DNA of 8,477 bases from Candidatus Nomurabacteria bacterium (lineage in GTDB: Bacteria > Patescibacteriota > Minisyncoccia > Phycocordibacterales > PALSA-1337): the NCBI GenBank assembly GCA_943354625.1, contig CALRCS010000025.1, positions 1-8,477 on the forward strand, in the 5' to 3' direction. Below the pieces are notes generated by a model that saw nothing but the letters and a program-made list of their open reading frames with translations, was not told the origin of the DNA and made no database searches. Shown piece after piece: positions 1 to 5,326 of the stretch. The position numbers were made by a program, and so were the translations under genes. Position 1 is the stretch's first letter. Each line of letters opens with the position of its first letter.

Positions 1-160
1 AGAAACTTAAAGAATATTTACTCTTTTACAATACCAAGAGAGTACACTGCGCTTTCAAGAACAAATTGACCCCACTTGAAGTATTAACTAGATCAGATTA
101 CTATATATCTAAATTACCAGCAGAGTGCAGAAATGGGTGGGGTTATTCAACCACTTTACA
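1..160 (+). mobile_element. Possible right end of an insertion sequence
   Basis: The transposase C-terminus implies that an IS element ends shortly after it. In IS481/IS3-type elements the terminal inverted repeat often overlaps the transposase 3' end and finishes in ...ACA. The stretch at about 138-160 (GGGGTTATTCAACCACTTTACA) ends in ACA and is a plausible right terminus. The left end is outside the window, so the inverted repeat and target duplication cannot be checked. The boundary is inference. Confidence 0.3.
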
Positions 161-260
161 TTTACTTAATTGTGTTATAGTATACGTATATGACAATATT
201 AATATCAAGTATCGTTTTCTTAGTTATAGTTTTATTAATTTTATGTGTTCGTATTATTGA
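1..260 (+). CDS. Transposase/integrase-core protein, C-terminal fragment (5' end outside window)
   Basis: The reading frame that starts at base 3 is open from the window edge to a TGA at 258-260. Its first residues read LKEYLLFYNTKRVHCAFKNK followed by LTPLEVL. This is the typical C-terminal signature of IS481/IS3-like rve-fold transposases: a Y-x-x-x-R-x-H segment containing or just following the last catalytic Glu region, then a TP-x-E-x-L motif. The catalytic DDE residues lie upstream of the window. After about residue 50 (NGWGYSTT) the sequence stops looking like transposase and runs on 71 bases into the SPFH gene. The true protein may therefore originally have ended near base 165, with the tail acquired by insertion or decay. 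Family assignment is from motif recognition; the exact IS family is uncertain. Confidence 0.72.
   Translation, partial: KLKEYLLFYNTKRVHCAFKNKLTPLEVLTRSDYYISKLPAECRNGWGYSTTLHLLNCVIVYVYDNINIKYRFLSYSFINFMCSYY
155..181 (+). promoter_or_regulatory. Candidate extended -10 promoter for the SPFH gene
   Basis: TGtTATAGT at 173-181 is an extended -10 box with five of six consensus bases. TTTACA at 155-160 could serve as a -35 box, but the 15-base spacer is short. The -10 box ends exactly 8 nt before the ATG at 190, so transcription would begin at or next to the start codon, giving a leaderless mRNA. The -35 candidate lies in the presumed IS end. Confidence 0.45.
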
Positions 261-1098
261 TCAAAATACAATTGCCGTTGTTGAATTATTTGGAAAATAT
301 AATAGAAGTATGGTAGCGGGTTTTAATATAATTATTCCGTTTTTTGAATCGATTAGAGAGCGAGTGACCTTGAGACAACAAAATTTTGGTTTACAGGGTA
401 ACTATCCGTCTAAGGATAAAGTTATTACGACTATTGGCACAAACTTGATTTATGCTGTTGATCACGGTGTAACTGAAGCAAATCTAACTGGTGGCCCAGG
501 TATTAAAAAATACGTATATGAATTACAAGATAGAGAGAAATCTATCGAAGCTAGTATCGAAAATTCACTTCGAACCTATGTTGCTCGTGAGACACATGAA
601 AGTCTTTTAGAGAAAAAAGAGGAGCTAGCTCTACATATTAAAAGTGATCTTGAAAGTCAGTTTAGTGATTGGGGTATGAAAATTAGTAGTTTTCAGATCA
701 CCAATGTCACATTTCCTGTAACTATTACCAATGCAATGAGTGAAGTAGTCGCCTCAAAACAATTGATGATGGCTGCATCAAATAAGGGTGAAGCAATAAA
801 AATCCAAGCCGTGAAGGAAGCTGAGGCTGATAAGGAAAGGAAGCGTCTTCAGGGAGAGGGTATCGCTCTAGAAAGAGAAGCTATTGCCGAAGGTCTGAAA
901 AAGAGTATTGAGATTGTAAAGGGTATTACCAAACAAGATGCATCACAAATCATTGCAACCCTTACTCTAACTCAGTATCTTGATACAATTAAAACTATTG
1001 GAATATCTCCAAATGCGAAGGTAATTTTTGTTGATACAAATGTTAATAAGACAAAAGACTTGATGTCAACACTTATTGCAAGTAATGAGGTAAATTAA
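190..1098 (+). CDS. SPFH/band-7 (HIR/prohibitin-like) membrane protein
   Basis: This 302-residue protein starts with a hydrophobic anchor (residues about 2-21), followed by an SPFH domain that opens with IDQNTIAVVELFGKYNR and GFNIIIPFFESI. The domain is followed by a long charged helical segment (about 190-245) rich in Glu, Lys and Ala, containing EAEADKERKRLQGEGIALERE. It ends with TLTLTQYLDTIKTIG (257-271), which closely resembles the end of plant HIR proteins and their bacterial relatives. Such proteins oligomerise on membranes as scaffolds, often linked to proteases or lipid domains. The middle of the SPFH domain (about 72-115) is divergent. No NfeD-family partner, common for some bacterial SPFH genes, is adjacent, which favours an HIR-like over a YbbK/stomatin type. 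The ATG at 190 is chosen because the anchor follows directly. The specific cellular role is unknown. Confidence 0.85.
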   Translation: MTILISSIVFLVIVLLILCVRIIDQNTIAVVELFGKYNRSMVAGFNIIIPFFESIRERVTLRQQNFGLQGNYPSKDKVITTIGTNLIYAVDHGVTEANLTGGPGIKKYVYELQDREKSIEASIENSLRTYVARETHESLLEKKEELALHIKSDLESQFSDWGMKISSFQITNVTFPVTITNAMSEVVASKQLMMAASNKGEAIKIQAVKEAEADKERKRLQGEGIALEREAIAEGLKKSIEIVKGITKQDASQIIATLTLTQYLDTIKTIGISPNAKVIFVDTNVNKTKDLMSTLIASNEVN

Positions 1099-1105
1099 TA
1101 TATAT

Positions 1106-1134
1106 TTGCCTTTTTCAACTACCTCTGCTACTAT
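1106..1134 (+). promoter_or_regulatory. Promoter of rpsP (extended -10, leaderless geometry)
   Basis: TTGCCT at 1106-1111 and TACTAT at 1129-1134 are separated by 17 bases, with TG at 1126-1127 giving an extended -10. The box ends 8 nt before the rpsP ATG at 1143. Initiation 6-8 nt downstream of the box would leave zero to two untranslated bases. This is the best-formed promoter in the window. Confidence 0.6.
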
Positions 1135-1142
1135 AGTTCAAC

Positions 1143-1487
1143 ATGTTAATAATACGTCTACAAAGAGTAGGAAGAAAGCACGAACCAATATTTCGTCTTG
1201 TTTTAACTGATTCAAAAAACAGCGCAAAGAGTGGTAGGTATCTAGAAGTTCTAGGTTCATATGACCCAAGACGAGAAAATAAGGTAGAACAATTTGACCT
1301 TGTCAAAATCAAACACCATATGTCAAAAGGTGCAAAGCTTTCAGATACAGTTCATAACTTTCTAGTTTCTAAAAAGGTAATAACAGGAAAAAAGAAGAAT
1401 GTTCTACCAAAGAAAACTCCAATCAAAAAGGACGCTCCAGTAGAAGCCGTAAAGCCACCAGCAACTCCAGCTCCAGCAACTGTGTAA
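1143..1487 (+). CDS. rpsP: 30S ribosomal protein S16
   Basis: The 114-residue product carries the S16 core in residues 1-80: MLIIRLQRVGRKHEPIFRLV, then SGRYLEVLGSYDPR (30-43) and the SKGAKLSDTVHNFL segment (61-74), matching the usual 'L..GAkPtDTV..LL' block. S16 is an assembly protein of the 30S body. The core is followed by a lineage-specific tail from about residue 82 that is Lys-rich and then Pro/Ala-rich, ending in PATPAPATV; this makes the protein longer than typical 75-90 residue forms. It heads the usual rpsP-khpA-(rimM)-trmD order and has its own promoter, separate from the SPFH gene upstream. No Shine-Dalgarno sequence precedes the ATG. Confidence 0.97.
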   Translation: MLIIRLQRVGRKHEPIFRLVLTDSKNSAKSGRYLEVLGSYDPRRENKVEQFDLVKIKHHMSKGAKLSDTVHNFLVSKKVITGKKKNVLPKKTPIKKDAPVEAVKPPATPAPATV

Positions 1488-1495
1488 AACTTTCT

Positions 1496-1523
1496 TTGGT
1501 AATATAAATAGATAAGGTACAAT
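1496..1523 (+). promoter_or_regulatory. Candidate internal promoter for khpA
   Basis: TTGGTA at 1496-1501 and TACAAT at 1518-1523 are spaced by 16 bases, between the rpsP stop and the khpA start. Initiation near 1530 would leave a leader of about 33 nt without a Shine-Dalgarno motif. The -10 lies in the loop of a small GATAA/TTATC palindrome (1511-1526). A second box, TATAAG at 1540-1545, is an alternative. AT-rich sequence makes chance matches likely. Confidence 0.3.
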
Positions 1524-1563
1524 TATCCTGAATACAGATTATAAGATTTAACGAATAATAGAA

Positions 1564-1884
1564 ATGAATTCAAATATAGATCAGCAATTTTTAGACTATG
1601 TGGTAAAAGGCTTGGTAGATAATCCAAATGATGTAAAAATAGTAAGGACAGTAGATGAAATGGGCGTTCTTATGACACTAGAAGTGAATGCGGCAGATAT
1701 GGGAAAAGTTATCGGAAGATCTGGAAATACAGCAAAGGCCATTCGAACACTTTTACGAGTTGTTGGAATGAAAAATAATTCACGAGTAAACCTAAAGATA
1801 AATGAACCAGAGGGAAGTATGAAGTCTGTAGCAGGTGCAGCAATGAAGTCAGTAGATGAGGCTATGGCGGATTTGAATATTTGA
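1564..1884 (+). CDS. khpA: KH-domain RNA-binding protein, KhpA/YlqC family
   Basis: The 106-residue protein has a single type II KH fold with the sequence ADMGKVIGRSGNTAKAIRTL. The G-x-x-G loop is G51-R52-S53-G54, the residues that contact single-stranded RNA. The N-terminus (FLDYVVKGLVDNPNDVKI) matches the start of KhpA proteins, which act as small RNA-binding factors, often paired with KhpB/Jag. Residues about 84-106 form an extra Ala/Met/Asp-rich tail beyond the usual 75-80 residue family length, probably a short amphipathic helix. Position between rpsP and trmD is the classic neighbourhood. The gene ends in TGA and is followed within 30 bases by a strong hairpin. Confidence 0.93.
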   Translation: MNSNIDQQFLDYVVKGLVDNPNDVKIVRTVDEMGVLMTLEVNAADMGKVIGRSGNTAKAIRTLLRVVGMKNNSRVNLKINEPEGSMKSVAGAAMKSVDEAMADLNI

Positions 1885-1911
1885 TTTAGTCTGTTTGGTA
1901 TAGCCAAAATT

Positions 1912-1945
1912 AAAAAAGTATGGTAATCTATTACCATACTTTTTT
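1912..1945. terminator. Perfect inverted repeat, bidirectional intrinsic terminator, abutting trmD
   Basis: A run of six A, then GTATGGTAAT (1918-1927), CT, ATTACCATAC (1930-1939), then a run of six T forms a perfect 16-bp inverted repeat. A GC-containing stem plus U-tract is the classical intrinsic terminator layout, and the A-tract makes it work in both directions. It would end rpsP-khpA transcripts. The T-run stops 2 nt before the trmD ATG, so it could also act as an attenuator or a structure affecting trmD translation. Confidence 0.8.
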
Positions 1946-1947
1946 AT

Positions 1948-2619
1948 ATGAAATACCACATCATTACCCTATTCCCAGACAGCCTCACCTCATATCTGAA
2001 TGAGTCTATTTTGAAGCGTGCTCAGGAGGAAAAAATAATTGAGATCAAATTCTATAATCCACGAGATTTTACAACTACAAAAAAGAATCCCAGTTACGCT
2101 GATCGTAGAGTCGATGATAAACCATATGGTGGTGGACCTGGAATGGTTATTGAAGCTCTGCCAGTTATAAAGGCTATAGAGAAAGCTATTGGTAAAAAAT
2201 CCTCTAAAAAGAAAGTTAAAACAATATGGTTTACTCCATCCGGAAAACAGTTTGATACAATACAAGCCAAAGACTATGCAGAAAAGTACACTGATATCAT
2301 TTTCATCTGTGGCCGATACGAAGGCATAGATGCTCGTGTAAAGAAAGCATTTAAGGTTGAGGAGGTGTCTGTTGGTCCATTTGTACTAACTGGTGGGGAA
2401 CTTCCGGCTATGATTTTGATTGACACTATTTCACGCCAAATAAAGGGAGTGCTTGGTGACCATGCTTCACTTGAAGAAAATCGCATTGCATCACCTGATG
2501 TCTATACTCGTCCAGAAGTAGTAGAATATAAGGGTAAGAAATATAGAGTACCAAAGGTACTTCTTTCAGGTAATCATAAGCTTATAGATGAATGGAGAAA
2601 TAAACAAAATAATAAATAG
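1948..2619 (+). CDS. trmD: tRNA (guanine37-N1)-methyltransferase TrmD, with altered catalytic site
   Basis: TrmD methylates G37 next to the anticodon using S-adenosylmethionine through a SPOUT trefoil knot. The 223-residue product has the start KYHIITLFPDSLTSYLNESI, the DDKPYGGGPGM loop (56-66), CGRYEGIDAR (121-130), the knot segment VLTGGELPAMILID (146-159), then YTRPEV (186-191) and VLLSGNH (204-210). Catalytic Arg154 of E. coli corresponds to Arg163. An ungapped alignment from there puts Asn178 at the position of the catalytic Asp169, and the following loop is about four residues shorter than in E. coli. The SIGDYVL motif reads SVGPFVL. The protein stops soon after EWRNKQ, about 30 residues short of the 255-residue E. 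coli enzyme, removing part of the tRNA-binding C-terminal domain. The start is fixed by homology, although it lies only 2 nt after a terminator-like hairpin. Confidence 0.95.
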   Translation: MKYHIITLFPDSLTSYLNESILKRAQEEKIIEIKFYNPRDFTTTKKNPSYADRRVDDKPYGGGPGMVIEALPVIKAIEKAIGKKSSKKKVKTIWFTPSGKQFDTIQAKDYAEKYTDIIFICGRYEGIDARVKKAFKVEEVSVGPFVLTGGELPAMILIDTISRQIKGVLGDHASLEENRIASPDVYTRPEVVEYKGKKYRVPKVLLSGNHKLIDEWRNKQNNK

Positions 2620-3577
2620 AGTGAAAGTTGTAATAAAAGGAAATTGGATCATTTTGATAATTATTTCTATACTAGTTTTCTTTCTTTTTATTTTATTTAA
2701 ATTTTATCAATATAATCATATAGAATTTTCCAAACCTAGTAATACAAATACAGAAGTTTCAAATCTTCAAATACTTATAGTTGGAGATATGATGCTTGAT
2801 CGTAATGTGCGTAATATTATTGATAAAAAGAGCTTTGATAAATTTTTTATTAATATAAAAAAACTGGTGCAAAGCGTGGATATTGCTGTAGCAAATCTTG
2901 AAGGTACATTTACGGTTAACCCGTCTGTAACTACTGATTTAATCAATAAAGATCTAAAATTTACTTTTAATCCAAATCTAGCTCCAGCTCTGGAAGACCT
3001 GGGTTTTGATGTTTTGGGACTTGCCAATAACCATTCATATAATTTTGGTAAGGAAGGACTAGAGTCTACGCGTCGATATATAGGCAGTGCCGGCATGCTC
3101 TACTATGGTGATCCTTTTAATAAAGACGAAATAAGTACCATTATTATAAAAAATGGTGTAAAAGTCGGTTTTGTCGGTTTTCATGAATTTAATTATACTG
3201 ATTTTGATAAAGTCTTTTTTGAAGTAGCGAAGTTAAGGAAGGAAGTCGATGTACTTATAGTTTCTCCACATTGGGGAGTAGAATATCAAAAGGAGCCAAC
3301 TACAAGAATGGTAGAGTGGGCACATCAGTTTATAGATTATGGTGCAGATGCAGTAATTGGCGCACATCCACATATAGTAGGTTCAATAGAGACATATAAA
3401 GGTAAGAAAATTTATTATTCCCTTGGTAACTTTGTTTTTGATCAGTATTTTTCAGAAGCGACAATGAATGGACTTGCTGTAAAGATTAGTATTGAGAAAT
3501 TTGGTGACGATATCGGGTTAAAATACAGAGATATTCCAATTAAAATAGATAGGGAAGGTGTCAGAGAGGGTAAATAG
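2588..3577 (+). CDS. CapA/PgsA-family metallophosphatase-fold protein, membrane anchored
   Basis: The 329-residue protein has a cytoplasmic N-terminus, one membrane segment (about 20-40) and an extracytoplasmic CapA domain. Family motifs occur in order: GDMMLDR (66-72), NLEG (103-106), LANNHSYNFG (145-154), SPHWG (226-230), GAHPHIVG (258-265) and YSLGNFVFDQ (277-286). The Asp, Asn and His residues of these motifs are those that ligate metals in calcineurin-like phosphoesterases. CapA/PgsA proteins are linked to poly-gamma-glutamate or capsule formation, but many members have no known substrate, and no pgsB/pgsC genes are seen. The ATG at 2588 overlaps trmD by 32 bases; a GTG at 2621, one base after the trmD stop, would start the same frame 11 residues later and keep the anchor. 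The overlap implies co-transcription with trmD. Confidence 0.9.
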   Translation: MNGEINKIINRVKVVIKGNWIILIIISILVFFLFILFKFYQYNHIEFSKPSNTNTEVSNLQILIVGDMMLDRNVRNIIDKKSFDKFFINIKKLVQSVDIAVANLEGTFTVNPSVTTDLINKDLKFTFNPNLAPALEDLGFDVLGLANNHSYNFGKEGLESTRRYIGSAGMLYYGDPFNKDEISTIIIKNGVKVGFVGFHEFNYTDFDKVFFEVAKLRKEVDVLIVSPHWGVEYQKEPTTRMVEWAHQFIDYGADAVIGAHPHIVGSIETYKGKKIYYSLGNFVFDQYFSEATMNGLAVKISIEKFGDDIGLKYRDIPIKIDREGVREGK

Positions 3578-3590
3578 TTGAAATAGATAC

Positions 3591-3618
3591 TTGTCCACAC
3601 CCACTATCCAATTAATAT
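3591..3618 (+). promoter_or_regulatory. Candidate promoter of the surface-protein operon
   Basis: TTGTCC at 3591-3596 and TAATAT at 3613-3618 are 16 bases apart in the 85-base gap before the gene at 3663. Each has four of six consensus bases. The surrounding sequence is so AT-rich that several other -10-like hexamers (TATATT at 3621, TATTAT at 3632) are equally possible. Confidence 0.25.
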
Positions 3619-3662
3619 GGTATATTTATTGTATTATTATTGTCACTTTAAATATTTAAAAT

Positions 3663-4943
3663 ATGAAAAATAAAAAGGTAGCTATTGAAATCTCGTTAGT
3701 TATTCTGGTTTTATTTATTTTTGCTGTATTTTGTTCAGTATATATAAATTCAAAAAAAATAGATGTGGATCCTATACCTGAGGGTACTGTGACAAAAGAG
3801 AGTGTAATAGAAGATATCCCTTCTGCTGATGAATCTGCAGCTGTCGTTATGGCAGCAGAGGCTCTTCGCTCTGCAGAAACATTAAAAATAATGAATAGTA
3901 TCATGTGGCCAAAGGGTAGTGCAGAAAATGCTTCAACTCAAGATAATACAAATAAATTTATTGACTCTGCTCTTGTAGGAGCTGGTCAACCTTTCAATTT
4001 TTATCTTCCAAATAGTGCTTATAATAGATCTCCGAAGCCAGGATGGGTGAAACTTACAAATCTTTCTTCTACAAAGTATTGCGCAAGTCCAATATCTGCT
4101 TACGATGCGAAACTTCTTAAGGCTAGATTTGCAATACTTGGAATTGATCTATCATCAGTGTTTAGTGATGCGAGAAAGTATGTTGATTGGGTAGACGATA
4201 ATAGTGTACCTTCAAGCCCTGGTTTTCGTCTAGATAGATTTATAGCTAGAATACTTTTCTATGAGAAAAACCCTACTCAAGTAAAGGAATACATTCAGGC
4301 AACTCCTACTTTTGCATATTGTTTAGATAAAGACTTTGTCTCAAACTATACTGCATATAGAGATAATTACCCTCAATTTATCGATAGAGTAAATAAATTC
4401 TATAGATCAATCCCTTCTAGAAGTTCTGTACCTTTTGTACCATTCAAAGTTCGTGACTTTAATGATGGAACTGACCCAATACCTTACCTTTCAACCACAG
4501 GCAATAATACATCTTCTTCGGGATCCTCAGACAACTCTGAAGATACTTCTATCTCCAACGCTCCCACCTCTACTTCCTACACAGTATCAGTAGAATACGG
4601 ACGATTTAAGAGCGATGGAACAAAATACAACTATGTTTCTGTAAACACTGGTAATACAGGCACAAAGTCTATATCTATCTCAGTATTCGAATTCAATGAT
4701 GTATCTAGTATTTCAGCGAGTGCTGCTATAGAGAAGCTATCATCTCTAGGCTACCGTCCAGCTACTCTAGATGAAATATATGCAGGAAGATCACAGATAG
4801 GATACGGAGTACTAGGTCTAGGTACAAACCTCGGTGGAGACTATGGATACCCATATACTTCAAGCAATACAACAACAGGTCTACATAGGATGAACTCACC
4901 ATTTACTACAGCTGAATTCAGATTTGCTGCAGTGAGGAAATAA
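3663..4943 (+). CDS. Anchored surface protein with Ser/Thr linker and C-terminal 'LGYRPATL' domain
   Basis: I do not recognise a named family for the whole protein. The 426 residues comprise an N-terminal signal anchor (about 7-27), an acidic stretch (32-60), a globular extracytoplasmic region (about 95-275) with two cysteines (C140, C220), a Ser/Thr/Asn-rich linker (about 277-306), and a C-terminal domain (307-426). That domain contains SLGYRPATLDEI (361-372), a Gly/Tyr-rich stretch (376-398) and the ending FRFAAVRK. I associate 'LGxRPATLxEL ... RFxAVRK' endings with hypothetical proteins of Patescibacteria; that is recollection, not a search. The last domain uses different leucine codons from the rest, suggesting modular exchange. 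The ATG follows an AAAAT stretch with no Shine-Dalgarno site. The gene opens a probable three-gene operon of exported proteins. Confidence 0.75.
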   Translation: MKNKKVAIEISLVILVLFIFAVFCSVYINSKKIDVDPIPEGTVTKESVIEDIPSADESAAVVMAAEALRSAETLKIMNSIMWPKGSAENASTQDNTNKFIDSALVGAGQPFNFYLPNSAYNRSPKPGWVKLTNLSSTKYCASPISAYDAKLLKARFAILGIDLSSVFSDARKYVDWVDDNSVPSSPGFRLDRFIARILFYEKNPTQVKEYIQATPTFAYCLDKDFVSNYTAYRDNYPQFIDRVNKFYRSIPSRSSVPFVPFKVRDFNDGTDPIPYLSTTGNNTSSSGSSDNSEDTSISNAPTSTSYTVSVEYGRFKSDGTKYNYVSVNTGNTGTKSISISVFEFNDVSSISASAAIEKLSSLGYRPATLDEIYAGRSQIGYGVLGLGTNLGGDYGYPYTSSNTTTGLHRMNSPFTTAEFRFAAVRK

Positions 4944-4962
4944 GGTGGATTAAATTAAAAAT

Positions 4963-5322
4963 ATGCAACCAAGTATTGAAAATAATTTTTTACTAAATAT
5001 CCCGAAAGAGAAAAAGAGTAAACCACATATTGTTTTACCTTTACTCTTAGTTATTATAATAGCGGGGTATGTTATTGTGTATCAAATAAGTAAGACAAAT
5101 GATAAAATCCCCACAGAAGTTTTATCAGATAAATCAGATCAACTTTCCAATCAAGAATTATTTGCAATTGCAGAATTGCTGAATAAAAGTAGCTCTAGCA
5201 GTCCTCCACCAAAACCAGCTGAACTGAAGAAGGTGGCAGAATATTTGAATAAACAGAGCGAAAAACAGAAACCACTAACTAATGAAGAATTACAGAAGAT
5301 CGCCGAGACATTAAATAAATAA
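4963..5322 (+). CDS. Small single-pass membrane protein with three 22-residue repeats
   Basis: The 119-residue product has a basic cytoplasmic head (KEKKSKPH, 15-22), one membrane segment (about 23-41) and an exposed C-terminal half. That half carries three copies of a helical motif: NQELFAIAELLNK (63-75), PAELKKVAEYLNK (85-97) and NEELQKIAETLNK (107-119). The shared pattern is x-x-E-L-x-x-(I/V)-A-E-x-L-N-K, with a period of exactly 22 residues. A SSSSSPPPKP linker separates copies one and two. The protein ends on the last repeat. It lies 19 bases after the upstream gene and 4 bases before the next one, so it is almost certainly co-transcribed with both. An adaptor or anchor role for the neighbouring surface proteins is a guess; no family was recognised. 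Confidence 0.8.
   Translation: MQPSIENNFLLNIPKEKKSKPHIVLPLLLVIIIAGYVIVYQISKTNDKIPTEVLSDKSDQLSNQELFAIAELLNKSSSSSPPPKPAELKKVAEYLNKQSEKQKPLTNEELQKIAETLNK
5149..5319 (+). repeat. Three degenerate tandem coding repeats, 66-base period
   Basis: The units at 5149-5187, 5215-5253 and 5281-5319 each encode the 13-residue E-L-x-x-(I/V)-A-E-x-L-N-K motif, and their starts are 66 bases apart. Protein similarity is clear while the nucleotide copies have diverged, so the array is old or under protein-level selection rather than a recent slippage product. Confidence 0.75.
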
Positions 5323-5326
5323 AAAT

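Noticed and set aside
1882..1932. TGA recoded as an amino acid (Gracilibacteria-type code) with khpA reading on
   Set aside because: The extension would enter a terminator hairpin and end after about 16 codons of non-conserved sequence, and rpoB has no in-frame TGA; standard stop use fits better.
1596..1937. Long antisense frame across khpA
   Set aside because: It lies entirely opposite a well-supported gene and terminator, and its translation shows no family motif; it is a shadow of the + strand codons.
4941..4962. AAGGTGG as a Shine-Dalgarno site for the gene at 4963
   Set aside because: The motif overlaps the upstream stop and is about 16 bases from the ATG, well beyond the usual 5-10 base spacing.
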